Assembly: GCA_035719045.1 (NCBI GenBank)
Contig: DASTGO010000558.1
Coordinates: 1-5,936, forward strand
DNA length: 5,936 nucleotides
Direction: 5' to 3'
Source: DASTGO01 sp035719045
Lineage (GTDB): Bacteria; Actinomycetota; Actinomycetes; Actinomycetales; Kineosporiaceae
Under the pieces are notes generated by a model that worked only from the letters and a program-made list of their open reading frames with translations, was not told the origin of the DNA and made no database searches. Shown in pieces: positions 1-5,651 of this stretch; the first letter of the stretch is position 1; each line of letters opens with the position of its first letter. The translations under genes and the position numbers were made by a program.

Positions 1-771
1 CGGGGCGGAGGGGTTCACCCCCCGCACCACCCGGGCCACGTACCGGTCGCAGCCGATCCGGCCGCGCACCGGGGCGTCGTCGGCCACCCGGACGGCGAAC
101 CCGTCGGCCGTGGGCGCGGGCACCGGCATCGCCTCGGGCGAGACCGGGTCGGCGAACTCGGCACCGGTGGCGTGGGCGTACTCGCGGGCCACCCCCCGGA
201 CGCTGAACGCGTACCCCCGGTCCGGGGTCACGTTGACCTCGACGGTCTGCTCCCCCAGTCCGAGCAGGGCGATCGCGTCGTCCCCGGGCTCGGCGTCGGT
301 GAAGCCCCACTCCGCCAGCCGGATGATCCCGCCGTGGTCCTCGCCCAGCCCGAGTTCGGCCGCCGAGCAGATCATCCCGTCGGACACATGCCCGTAGGTC
401 TTGCGTGCGGTGATGGTGAACCCGCCCGGGACGATCGGCAGCACCGCCCCCGGCAGGCAGACCACGACCAGGTCACCGACCAGGAAGTTGTGCGCGCCGC
501 AGACGATCCCGCGCGGTGCCAGCGTCCCGTCCGCGGTCGGGGCGTTCGACGAGCCGACATCGACGGTGCACCAGCGGATCGTCTTGCCGTTCTTCTGCGC
601 CTCCTCGGCGAAGTCCAGGACCCGGCCGACGACCAGCGGACCGGTGACCTCCCCACCGTGGATCGCCTCCTCCTCCAGCCCGACCCGGACCAGGTCGGCG
701 GCGACGTCCTCGCCGGTGGCGTTCGCCGGGACCGCGACGTACTCGCGCAGCCAGGGCAGCGGAACCCGCAT
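1..771 (-). CDS. pheT: Phenylalanyl-tRNA synthetase beta subunit, N-terminal 257 residues (partial)
   Basis: PheT is the beta chain of the cytoplasmic (alphabeta)2 enzyme that charges tRNA-Phe; it carries the tRNA-binding and editing modules. The reading frame opens at ATG 771 with MRVPLPWLREYV, a usual PheT beginning, and runs off the left edge without a stop. Bacterial PheT is about 800 residues, so roughly a third is present. Visible in order: N-terminal helix (about 1-35); an EMAPII-like OB-fold tRNA-binding domain (about 38-150) with its hallmark IVCGAHN at 89-95 and VSDGMICS at 129-136, followed by AELGLGEDHGG; then VNVTPDRGYAFSVRG (179-193), the start of the B1/B5-type region. The B3/B4 editing domain and C-terminus lie outside the window. 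It begins 4 nt after the pheS stop, and a GGAGGT site inside the end of pheS points to translational coupling. No frameshift is seen. Confidence 0.97.
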   Translation of the reverse strand, partial: MRVPLPWLREYVAVPANATGEDVAADLVRVGLEEEAIHGGEVTGPLVVGRVLDFAEEAQKNGKTIRWCTVDVGSSNAPTADGTLAPRGIVCGAHNFLVGDLVVVCLPGAVLPIVPGGFTITARKTYGHVSDGMICSAAELGLGEDHGGIIRLAEWGFTDAEPGDDAIALLGLGEQTVEVNVTPDRGYAFSVRGVAREYAHATGAEFADPVSPEAMPVPAPTADGFAVRVADDAPVRGRIGCDRYVARVVRGVNPSAP

Positions 772-775
772 CGCC

Positions 776-1870
776 TCAGACCTCCATGCCGTAGTGCAGG
801 CTGAACCGGACGTCGCCCTCGACCATGTCCCGCATGTCGTCGACGCCGTGGCGGAACATCAGGGTCCGCTCGATCCCCATCCCGAAGGCGAACCCGGTGT
901 ACACCTCGGTGTCGACCCCGCAGGCCCGCAGCACGTTCGGGTGGACCATCCCGCACCCGCCCCACTCGATCCAGCCGGTGCCCTTGCAGGTCCGGCACTC
1001 CCGGTCCTCGCCGCGGCAGACGAAGCAGCGCAGGTCCATCTCGGCGCTGGGCTCGGTGAACGGGAAGAACGACGGCCGCAGCCGGGTCCGGATGTCCGCG
1101 CCGAACATCGACTGGGCCAGGTGGTCCAGGGTCCCCTTCAGGTGGCCCATGGTCAGGCCCTTGTCCACGGCCAGTCCCTCGACCTGGTGGAACACCGGGG
1201 TGTGGGTGGCGTCGAGTTCGTCGGTCCGGAACACCTTGCCCGGCACCGCGATGTACAGCGGGGCACCGCGCTCCAGCAGGGCTCGGGCCTGCACCGGGGA
1301 GGTGTGCGTGCGCAGCACCAGGCCCGAGTCCGGCGGCTCGATGAAGAAGGTGTCCTGCATCTGCCGGGCCGGGTGGTCGGGGTCGAAGTTCAGGGCGTCG
1401 AAGTTGAACCACTCCGCCTCGACCTCGGGCCCTTCGGCGATCTCCCAGCCCATCGCCACGAACACGTCCGCGATCCGCTCACTGATCGACTCCAGCGGGT
1501 GCCGGGCACCGCGCGGGGCGCGCTCGGCCGGCAGCGTGACGTCGACGGCCTCCTCGACCAGCATCCGCTCGTCCCGCTCGGCCTCCAGGGCGGCCTGCCG
1601 CGTGGTCAGGGCGGTGGCGATCCGGGCCCGGGCCGCACCGACCCGCTTGCCCGCCTCCGCCCGCGCCTGTGGGGGCAGCGCGCCGATCTCCCGGTTCGCC
1701 AGGGCGATCGGGCTGCGGTCACCGGCGTGCTCCAGGCGGACCTGCTTGAGCGCGTCGAGGTCCGTGGCGGCGGCGACGGCGGCGAGCGCGTCGCGGACGC
1801 AGCCCTCGACCTCCTCCTCGCTCAGCGCGGCCACCTCGACGGGATCGAACTGCGTGTTGGGTCCGGACAT
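776..1870 (-). CDS. pheS: Phenylalanyl-tRNA synthetase alpha subunit
   Basis: PheS is the catalytic class II subunit that activates phenylalanine and transfers it to tRNA-Phe together with PheT. The 364-residue product has an N-terminal helical, probably coiled-coil arm (about 15-110). The catalytic core has a motif 1 region (about 124-176), RTHTSPVQ (187-194), motif 2 with VFRTDELDATHTPVFHQVEG (213-232), FFPFTEPSAE (268-277), and motif 3 GMGIER (330-335) near the end. It is longer than E. coli PheS (327, from memory), partly because of a cysteine-rich insertion, CFVCRGEDRECRTC (282-295), placed before WIEWGGCGM. ATG 1870 (MSGPNTQFDP) is the first plausible in-frame start. Its ribosome binding site is poor: only GGACC and CGAG lie upstream. 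The gene is followed at 4 nt by pheT and is divergent from the ribokinase-like gene. Confidence 0.98.
   Translation of the reverse strand: MSGPNTQFDPVEVAALSEEEVEGCVRDALAAVAAATDLDALKQVRLEHAGDRSPIALANREIGALPPQARAEAGKRVGAARARIATALTTRQAALEAERDERMLVEEAVDVTLPAERAPRGARHPLESISERIADVFVAMGWEIAEGPEVEAEWFNFDALNFDPDHPARQMQDTFFIEPPDSGLVLRTHTSPVQARALLERGAPLYIAVPGKVFRTDELDATHTPVFHQVEGLAVDKGLTMGHLKGTLDHLAQSMFGADIRTRLRPSFFPFTEPSAEMDLRCFVCRGEDRECRTCKGTGWIEWGGCGMVHPNVLRACGVDTEVYTGFAFGMGIERTLMFRHGVDDMRDMVEGDVRFSLHYGMEV
780..785 (-). promoter_or_regulatory. Ribosome binding site of pheT
   Basis: GGAGGT on the minus strand overlaps the last codons of pheS and lies 8 nt before the pheT ATG at 771. It fixes the pheT start and implies that the two subunits are made from one message in balanced amounts. 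Confidence 0.85.
986..1027 (-). other. Cysteine-rich CxxC-x6-CxxC insertion in PheS
   Basis: Residues 282-295 of PheS hold four cysteines (282, 285, 292, 295) arranged as two CxxC pairs, and the second pair continues as CRTCKGTG, the CxxCxGxG form of DnaJ zinc-finger repeats. The block lies between the TEPSAE strand and the WIEWGGCGM strand of the catalytic domain. Zinc binding is inferred from spacing only. From memory, similar blocks occur in PheS of some Actinobacteria and are missing in E. coli PheS. Confidence 0.7.
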
Positions 1871-2126
1871 GTGGCTCGTGGTCCAGTCATGACGAGGGAC
1901 AGTGGCGTGGCCGGGTGCGGGGCCCGCGCGGCAACTGAGGCCCGGGGGCCCGATGCCGGTGCGGCTGCCCGGGCACGGCCCGGCCGTAGACGATCCTCTC
2001 AGATCGCCCGCCTCCGTCTCCTCCCGGTTGCCCCGCGCCGCGCGGTCGCCGCGCCAGACTCGTCGCCATGACCTGCACCCGGACCACCTCGGCCTCGCCG
2101 CCCGCCACGACGCCCGGACCGTCCCG
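1871..2126. promoter_or_regulatory. Divergent intergenic region between pheS and the ribokinase-like gene
   Basis: This 256-nt region must hold the start signals of both divergent genes. On the minus strand GAGGAT (1993-1998) is one base from the actinobacterial TAGGAT type of -10 box, but no good -35 precedes it. It overlaps an inverted repeat, CGATC-N6-GATCG (1991-2006). TGCCCGGGCA at 1966-1975 is a perfect 10-bp palindrome. I found no T-box element and no Phe-rich leader peptide before pheS. On the plus strand there is no clear -10 box. A 20-codon ORF (2068-2130) overlaps the proposed ribokinase start. Confidence 0.5.
1991..2006. repeat. Inverted repeat CGATC-N6-GATCG upstream of pheS
   Basis: Two perfect 5-bp arms (1991-1995 and 2002-2006) are separated by six bases. 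The repeat overlaps the best candidate -10 box for pheS, where an operator would be expected. The arms are short, so chance is possible. Confidence 0.35.
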
Positions 2127-3104
2127 GTGACCGGGGACCTGACGGCCGCGGACCGGGCGGCCGCCCGTCCCGGTCGGTCAGTACCGCCGGACGTGCTGGT
2201 GATCGGCTCCGCGAACGCGGATCTCGTGGTCGCCGTCGACCGGCGGCCCGCGGCGGGTGAGACGGTCCTCGGCGGCGACCTCGTCGTCCAGCCGGGCGGG
2301 AAGGGCGCCAACCAGGCGGTGGCGGCGGCCCGGCTCGGGGCGCGGGCGGCCTTCGCCGGCTGCCTCGGCGACGACGCCCACGGCGACCTGCTGCTGGCCT
2401 CGCTCACCGCCGCCGGTGTCGACGTGACCCTGGCCCGCCGGCTGGCCGGTGTCCCCACCGGGGTGGCCCTGATCTCGGTGACCCCGGACGGGGACAACGC
2501 GATCATCGTCTCCCCCGGGGCGAATGCACAGGTCGGCACGGGGGACGTGGAGCGGGCCCTGCGGACGGACGGCGGGGCGGACGGCGGGGCGCGGGTCGTC
2601 GTCCTGCAACTGGAACTGCCCCCGCCGGTGGTGGCGCACGCCGCGGTCCGGGCCGCCGGAGCCGGAGCCCGGGTGGTGCTGAACCCTGCACCACCCGCCC
2701 CGCTGCCGCCCGCCGTGCTCGCCGTCTGCGATCCACTGGTGCTCAACGCCCACGAGGCCGGCGTCCTGCTCGGTCTGCGCGGCCCGGCCGGTCCCGGTGC
2801 CGCCGACGCCCTGCTGGCGCTCGGCCCGCGCAGCGTCGTGCTGACCCTCGGCGCGGGCGGAGCGGTCGTCGCGGACCCCGCCGGGACCACGGTGGTGGCC
2901 GCGCCCCGGGTGACCCCGGTCGACACCACCGGAGCCGGTGACGCCCTGATCGGCGCCCTGGCCTGGCGCCTGGTGTCCGGTGACGGACTGGTCGAGGCGG
3001 TGCGGTTCGCCGTCCGGGTGGCCAGCACCGCGACCCTGCGACCGGGGGCCCAGCCCTCGTTCCCGCACCCGGACGAGGTACTCCCGGCCGGGCCGGACCG
3101 GTGA
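2127..3104 (+). CDS. rbsK: Ribokinase-like PfkB-family sugar kinase
   Basis: The product probably phosphorylates ribose or a similar sugar with ATP in the cytoplasm. From GTG 2127 it is 325 residues. Seen in order: GSANADLVV (27-35), where the Asp usually contacts the sugar; PfkB signature 1, GGKGANQA (57-64) through GDDAHG (81-86); SPGAN (129-133); NPAP (186-189); NAHE (207-210, the NxxE Mg/phosphate motif); TLGAGGA (240-246); and DTTGAGD (266-272) with catalytic Asp 272. The ending RPGAQPSFP (305-313) is the ribokinase form, which is why I prefer ribokinase to fructokinase or adenosine kinase. The start is uncertain: GTG 2127 and GTG 2193 (303 residues, close to the roughly 309 usual) both lack a Shine-Dalgarno sequence. 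No transporter or LacI-type regulator is visible beside it. It is the only gene here on the plus strand. Confidence 0.88.
   Translation: MTGDLTAADRAAARPGRSVPPDVLVIGSANADLVVAVDRRPAAGETVLGGDLVVQPGGKGANQAVAAARLGARAAFAGCLGDDAHGDLLLASLTAAGVDVTLARRLAGVPTGVALISVTPDGDNAIIVSPGANAQVGTGDVERALRTDGGADGGARVVVLQLELPPPVVAHAAVRAAGAGARVVLNPAPPAPLPPAVLAVCDPLVLNAHEAGVLLGLRGPAGPGAADALLALGPRSVVLTLGAGGAVVADPAGTTVVAAPRVTPVDTTGAGDALIGALAWRLVSGDGLVEAVRFAVRVASTATLRPGAQPSFPHPDEVLPAGPDR
2568..2591 (+). repeat. Perfect 12-bp tandem duplication inside the kinase gene
   Basis: GACGGCGGGGCG occurs twice in direct succession, in frame, encoding DGGA-DGGA (residues 148-155) just before the VVVLQLELP strand. It sits in a likely surface loop and keeps the reading frame, as expected from a slippage duplication. 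Confidence 0.9.
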
Positions 3105-3121
3105 CGGCGAGCCCCTCGCCG
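3105..3121 (+). terminator. Terminator-like hairpin directly after the kinase stop codon
   Basis: CGGCGAG-CCC-CTCGCCG forms a perfect 7-bp stem with a 3-nt loop and begins at the base after the TGA at 3102-3104. No T-run follows on either strand, as is common in GC-rich actinobacteria. It lies between two convergent genes and could stop either transcript. The rest of the gap to 3207 holds only short features, including the palindrome CGACATGTCG (3172-3181). Confidence 0.6.
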
Positions 3122-3207
3122 GCGGAGGCCACCGGTGCCGTTCAGCGGCGCGGTCCCCGCAGGGATGGGGTCGACATGTCGCGGGCGGGCAGGAGCGACC
3201 GGATCGG

Positions 3208-4074
3208 TCAGATCCGGCAGCCGGCGCCACGACGCTGTGCCCGGGCGGCGGCGTAGAGGCAGACGGTGGCGGCGGTGGCGAGGTTGAGGCTCTCCGCCCG
3301 GCCGTGCACCGGCACCCGGACCACCCCGTCAGCCAGGGCGAGGTCCTCGGCAGGCAGTCCCCAGGCCTCGTTGCCGAAGATCCAGGCGACCGGTCCGGCG
3401 ATCCCGCCGCGATCCCCTGCCGCTGCGGCGTCGAGCAGGTCGTCGAGATCGAGGTCGCCGTCGCCGTCGGCGGCCAGCACGGTGAGCCCGGCGGCCCGCA
3501 GGGCGGCCACGGCCTCCGCCAGCGGTACGCCGGTCACCACCGGCAGGTGGAACAGGCTGCCCGCGGTCGAGCGCACGCACTTGGGGTTGTGCACGTCGAC
3601 GCTGGCGTCGGTGAGTACCACGGCCTCGGCGCCGGCAGCGTCGGCGGCCCGCAGCACCGTCCCCGCATTGCCCGGATCACGGACCCGCGCCAGCAGCGCG
3701 ACCAGCCGGGGCTGCCCGGACAGGGCCTGGGTGAGCGGGACATCGACCAGCCGGCAGACCGCCAGCAGCCCCTGCGGGGTGACCGTCTCGGCCATCGCCC
3801 CGAGCACCTCGTCGGTGACCAGGCGGGGGATCACGCCACCCGCGCGGGCGGTGTCGAGGATGGCCTCATGCCGGTGCGCCGCATCTGGGGTGACGTACAA
3901 CTCCTTGACGGCCCCCCGGACGGCGACGGCCTCCCGGACCGCCTGCGGGCCCTCCGCCACGAACAGACCGGCCCGTTCACGCGCAGAACGCCCGGACAGC
4001 CGCCGCACCGCCCGCACCCGGTCGGACCGGGGATTGGCGGCGACGGCGACGTCCGGGCGTCGCGGGTCGCTCAT
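3208..4074 (-). CDS. SpoU/TrmH-family RNA 2'-O-methyltransferase
   Basis: This 288-residue protein should methylate a ribose 2'-OH in RNA, most likely 23S rRNA, using S-adenosylmethionine. The N-terminal part (about 12-110) resembles the substrate-binding domain of RlmB/TsnR-like enzymes (RVRAVRRLSGRSARERAGLFVAEG). The SPOUT knot domain follows with all three family motifs: motif 1 RVRDPGNAGTVLRAAD (130-145, Arg 142), motif 2 IFGNEAWGLP (232-241), and motif 3 VPVHGRAESLNLATA (254-268). An acidic stretch, DGDGDLDLDDLLD (203-215), precedes motif 2. The exact site cannot be told from sequence, so no symbol is given. ATG 4074 fits the family, but CCCTCCTG sits where a Shine-Dalgarno sequence should be. 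GTG 4122 would add 16 residues, with GGGGAGG 14 nt ahead of it. The gene follows rplT and is convergent with the kinase gene. Confidence 0.93.
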   Translation of the reverse strand: MSDPRRPDVAVAANPRSDRVRAVRRLSGRSARERAGLFVAEGPQAVREAVAVRGAVKELYVTPDAAHRHEAILDTARAGGVIPRLVTDEVLGAMAETVTPQGLLAVCRLVDVPLTQALSGQPRLVALLARVRDPGNAGTVLRAADAAGAEAVVLTDASVDVHNPKCVRSTAGSLFHLPVVTGVPLAEAVAALRAAGLTVLAADGDGDLDLDDLLDAAAAGDRGGIAGPVAWIFGNEAWGLPAEDLALADGVVRVPVHGRAESLNLATAATVCLYAAARAQRRGAGCRI

Positions 4075-4089
4075 CAGGAGGGCTGCTGA
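4071..4089 (-). promoter_or_regulatory. Inverted repeat covering the methyltransferase start codon
   Basis: In the minus-strand RNA, UCAGCAG and CUGAUGA pair at six of seven positions around a CCCUC loop, with the AUG inside the 3' arm. No Shine-Dalgarno sequence is present, so initiation probably depends on coupling to upstream translation or on a leaderless transcript. The fold was paired by eye only. Confidence 0.4.
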
Positions 4090-4102
4090 GGAACGGAGCC
4101 AG

Positions 4103-4114
4103 GGACGGCCGTCC
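4103..4114. repeat. Perfect palindrome in the rplT-methyltransferase gap
   Basis: GGACGGCCGTCC is a perfect 12-bp palindrome in the 91-nt space between the rplT stop and the methyltransferase start. It may act as a weak hairpin or protein site. A run matching part of the T-box consensus lies next to it and is judged a coincidence. Confidence 0.6.
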
Positions 4115-4165
4115 GGTACCACCCGTGCACCGGCGGCCTCCCCGATCCCGTACCGAGCCCCGGCC

Positions 4166-4546
4166 TCAGGCCGCGGTCGTGCCGGCAGCGGCCGGCAGGG
4201 CGGCCTTGGCCACCTGGACCAGAGCCGCGAAGGCGGGGGCGTCGTTGACGGCGAGCTCGGCGAGCATCCGCCGGTCGACCTCGACACCGGCGGCCTTCAG
4301 GCCCTGCACGAAGCGGTTGTACGTCATGTCGTTCGCGCGGGCGGCGGCGTTGATCCGCTGGATCCACAGCCGGCGGAAGTCACCCTTGCGGGCGCGCCGG
4401 TCGCGGTAGGCGTAGCCCAGGGAGTGGGTGACCTGCTCCTTGGCCTTGCGGTACAGCCGGGACCGCTGGCCCCGGTAGCCGCTGGCCTGGTCCAGGACCT
4501 CGCGGCGCTTCTTCTGGGCGTTGACCGCCCGCTTCACGCGTGCCAC
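4166..4546 (-). CDS. rplT: 50S ribosomal protein L20
   Basis: L20 binds 23S rRNA early and is needed to assemble the 50S subunit. In Firmicutes and E. coli it also represses its own operon by binding the mRNA. The 126-residue product starts at GTG 4546 (MARVKRAVNAQKKRREVL), with GAGGAG 7 nt upstream. The basic N-terminal extension (1-55) and the L20 signature KGDFRRLWIQRINAAAR (54-70) are clear, and the globular C-terminal part has YNRFVQGLKAAGVEVDRRMLAELA (76-99). It is slightly longer than usual (about 118 in E. coli) because of an Ala-rich tail. It lies 49 nt after rpmI, so the two are surely cotranscribed. Confidence 0.98.
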   Translation of the reverse strand: MARVKRAVNAQKKRREVLDQASGYRGQRSRLYRKAKEQVTHSLGYAYRDRRARKGDFRRLWIQRINAAARANDMTYNRFVQGLKAAGVEVDRRMLAELAVNDAPAFAALVQVAKAALPAAAGTTAA

Positions 4547-4553
4547 GTGATGT

Positions 4554-4559
4554 CTCCTC
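4554..4559 (-). promoter_or_regulatory. Ribosome binding site of rplT
   Basis: GAGGAG on the minus strand lies 7 nt before the GTG at 4546 and confirms that this non-ATG codon is the rplT start. Confidence 0.85.
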
Positions 4560-4595
4560 GGTAATCAGCTGCTGGGGTGGACGGGTGGGCGCCGG

Positions 4596-4790
4596 TCACT
4601 TGCCGAGCAGCCGCTTGGCCTTCTTGGCGTCGCTGGGCGCGACCTCGGTGTTGAGGGCGAGGCGGCGGGTGCGGGTGCTGGACTTGTTCTCGAACAGGTG
4701 CCGCCGGTTGGCCTGCTCGCGCACGAGCTTGCCGCTCCCGCTGAGCCGGATGCGCTTCTTCGCACCGCTGTGCGTCTTGTTCTTCGGCAT
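4596..4790 (-). CDS. rpmI: 50S ribosomal protein L35
   Basis: L35 is a small basic protein of the 50S subunit. The 64-residue product matches the full family length and pattern: MPKNKTHSGAKKRIRLSGSGK, then RRHLFENKSSTRTRRL, ending in AKKAKRLLGK. KTHSGAKKR (5-13) is the family signature. ATG 4790 is preceded by GAGGAG at 4802-4807, 11 nt away, a rather long spacing. A 228-nt structured gap separates it from infC, while rplT follows closely, as in the infC-rpmI-rplT operon of most bacteria. Confidence 0.98.
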   Translation of the reverse strand: MPKNKTHSGAKKRIRLSGSGKLVREQANRRHLFENKSSTRTRRLALNTEVAPSDAKKAKRLLGK

Positions 4791-4801
4791 GGCTGCCGTC
4801 T

Positions 4802-4807
4802 CTCCTC
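4802..4807 (-). promoter_or_regulatory. Ribosome binding site of rpmI
   Basis: GAGGAG lies 11 nt before ATG 4790. A 7-bp hairpin (4812-4833) ends five bases upstream of it, so folding could affect access to the site. Confidence 0.75.
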
Positions 4808-4880
4808 GTCACCCGCGCGCCGAGGGGCGCGGGGCCTGGTCGGTCCACGCCACGTCGGCGCGGGTGGTTCCGGGCGCCCG

Positions 4881-4908
4881 GCGGCGTCAGCCGGTGGGCT
4901 GGCGCCGC
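4881..4908 (-). other. Strong stem-loop in the infC-rpmI spacer
   Basis: In the minus-strand RNA, GCGGCG-C-CAGCC and GGCUG-A-CGCCGC pair over eleven base pairs with one C-A mismatch, closed by a CACC loop. It is the longest stem I found in the spacer. Confidence 0.55.
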
Positions 4909-4930
4909 GGGCGCGGGTTCCTTCCGTTCC

Positions 4931-4963
4931 GGTACCGGGTGTGTACCGGAGTGGTACTGGCGG
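4931..4963. repeat. Three degenerate 11-bp repeats, each with GTAC
   Basis: GGTACCGGGTG, TGTACCGGAGT and GGTACTGGCGG follow each other directly; GTAC starts at 4932, 4943 and 4954, exactly 11 bp apart. The first two copies lie in the two arms of the 4928-4950 hairpin. Copies two and three can pair in another way (4943-4957). Confidence 0.7.
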
Positions 4964-5018
4964 GTGATGCTCGTCAGTGCTGCTGGTCCGTGGTGCGCGG
5001 CTGGCCGGCAGTTGCCGG

Positions 5019-5645
5019 TCAGGCCTCGGCGGTCGACGACTCGTCGGTGCCGGTCTCCGCGCTCTCGGCCGGTTCGCCGGGGACGGGCTCGCCCTCGACG
5101 TCGCGACGACGGCGCTGCTCCGCCTTCGCCTCGGCCTTCTTCTTGTGCGGCCCGATGACCATGATCATGTTGCGGCCGTCCTGCTTCGGCGTGCTCTCCA
5201 CGTAGCCGAACTCGGCCACGTCAGCAGCCATCCGCTGCAGCAGGCGGTAGCCCATCTCCGGACGCGACTGCTCGCGCCCGCGGAACATGATCATGACCTT
5301 GACCTTGTCCCCCTGCTTGAGGAACCGCTCGACGTGGCCCTTCTTGGTGCCGTAGTCGTGCGGGTCGATCTTGAGGCGGAGCCGGATCTCCTTCAGGACC
5401 GTGTGCGCCTGGTTGCGCCGCGCCTCACGGGCCTTCATGTCGGACTCGTACTTGAACTTCCCGAAGTCCATGAGCTTGCAGACCGGCGGACGCGCCTGGG
5501 GCGCGACCTCGACCAGGTCCAGGTCGGCCTCCTGAGCCAGCCGGAGAGCGTCCTCGACGCGGACGATCCCGACCTGCTCTCCGTTGGGGCCCACCAGCCG
5601 CACCTCAGGGACACGGATGCGGTCGTTGATCCGGGGCTCGGTGAT
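5019..5645 (-). CDS. infC: Translation initiation factor IF-3, proposed AUC start
   Basis: IF-3 binds the 30S subunit, keeps it apart from the 50S, and rejects non-AUG starts and wrong initiator tRNA. An ATG at 5684 gives 221 residues, but the conserved protein begins at TEPRINDRIRVPEVRL, and AAGGAG sits 6 nt before the ATC codon at 5645, giving 208 residues. In ATG-5684 numbering: N-terminal domain about 17-80, IF-3 signature KLMDFGKFKYESDM (70-83), a helical linker, then the C-terminal domain (about 95-180) with KIDPHDY, FRGRE (134-138) and KQDGRNMIMV. A charged Ala/Glu/Pro-rich tail (181-221) extends beyond the E. coli length. The gene heads the infC-rpmI-rplT group behind a structured leader. 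The family call is secure; the start codon is an inference. Confidence 0.96.
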   Translation of the reverse strand: MTEPRINDRIRVPEVRLVGPNGEQVGIVRVEDALRLAQEADLDLVEVAPQARPPVCKLMDFGKFKYESDMKAREARRNQAHTVLKEIRLRLKIDPHDYGTKKGHVERFLKQGDKVKVMIMFRGREQSRPEMGYRLLQRMAADVAEFGYVESTPKQDGRNMIMVIGPHKKKAEAKAEQRRRRDVEGEPVPGEPAESAETGTDESSTAEA

Positions 5646-5651
5646 CTGGTG

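Larger units (their letters stand above)
4791..5018 (-). promoter_or_regulatory. Long hairpin-rich spacer between infC and rpmI
   Basis: No gene is visible in these 228 nt. The minus-strand RNA can form, in order: CCGGC-AACU-GCCGG (5005-5018) touching the infC stop; UCCGGUAC-N7-GUACCGGA (4928-4950, 8 bp); an 11-bp stem with one C-A mismatch (4881-4908); the palindrome CCGGGCGCCCGG (4870-4881), which shares its last base with that stem; and CCCGCGC-N8-GCGCGGG (4812-4833) just before the rpmI ribosome binding site. In E. coli the L20 translational operator lies in the infC-rpmI region, so an L20 or L35 control site, an RNA processing site or partial termination are possible. No good internal promoter was seen. 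Confidence 0.55.

Noticed and set aside
401..2071. 556-codon open frame on the plus strand opposite pheS and pheT
   Set aside because: It is antisense to two certain genes and shows no family motifs. Long open frames on the wrong strand are normal at this GC content.
1902..2126. Upstream extension of the kinase frame to ATG 1902
   Set aside because: It would add 75 residues without similarity to kinases and cover most of the divergent promoter region. The ribokinase fold starts near DVLVIGSAN.
1871..3028. Extension of the pheS frame upstream through the kinase region
   Set aside because: The frame stays open because stops are rare in GC-rich DNA. PheS homology begins at MSGPNTQFDP, and the upstream part is antisense to the kinase.
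3172..3181. Palindrome CGACATGTCG in the convergent gap
   Set aside because: A perfect 10-bp palindrome without a loop or neighbouring copies; it makes no useful hairpin and is not evidence of a site.
4101..4126. T-box-like run on the minus strand (GGGTGGTACCG, then CGTCCC) before the methyltransferase gene
   Set aside because: It matches 11 bases of the T-box consensus, but the gap is only 91 nt, so a stem I with a specifier loop would have to lie inside rplT. A methyltransferase is not a usual T-box target. The similarity comes from a palindrome beside a KpnI-like GGTACC.
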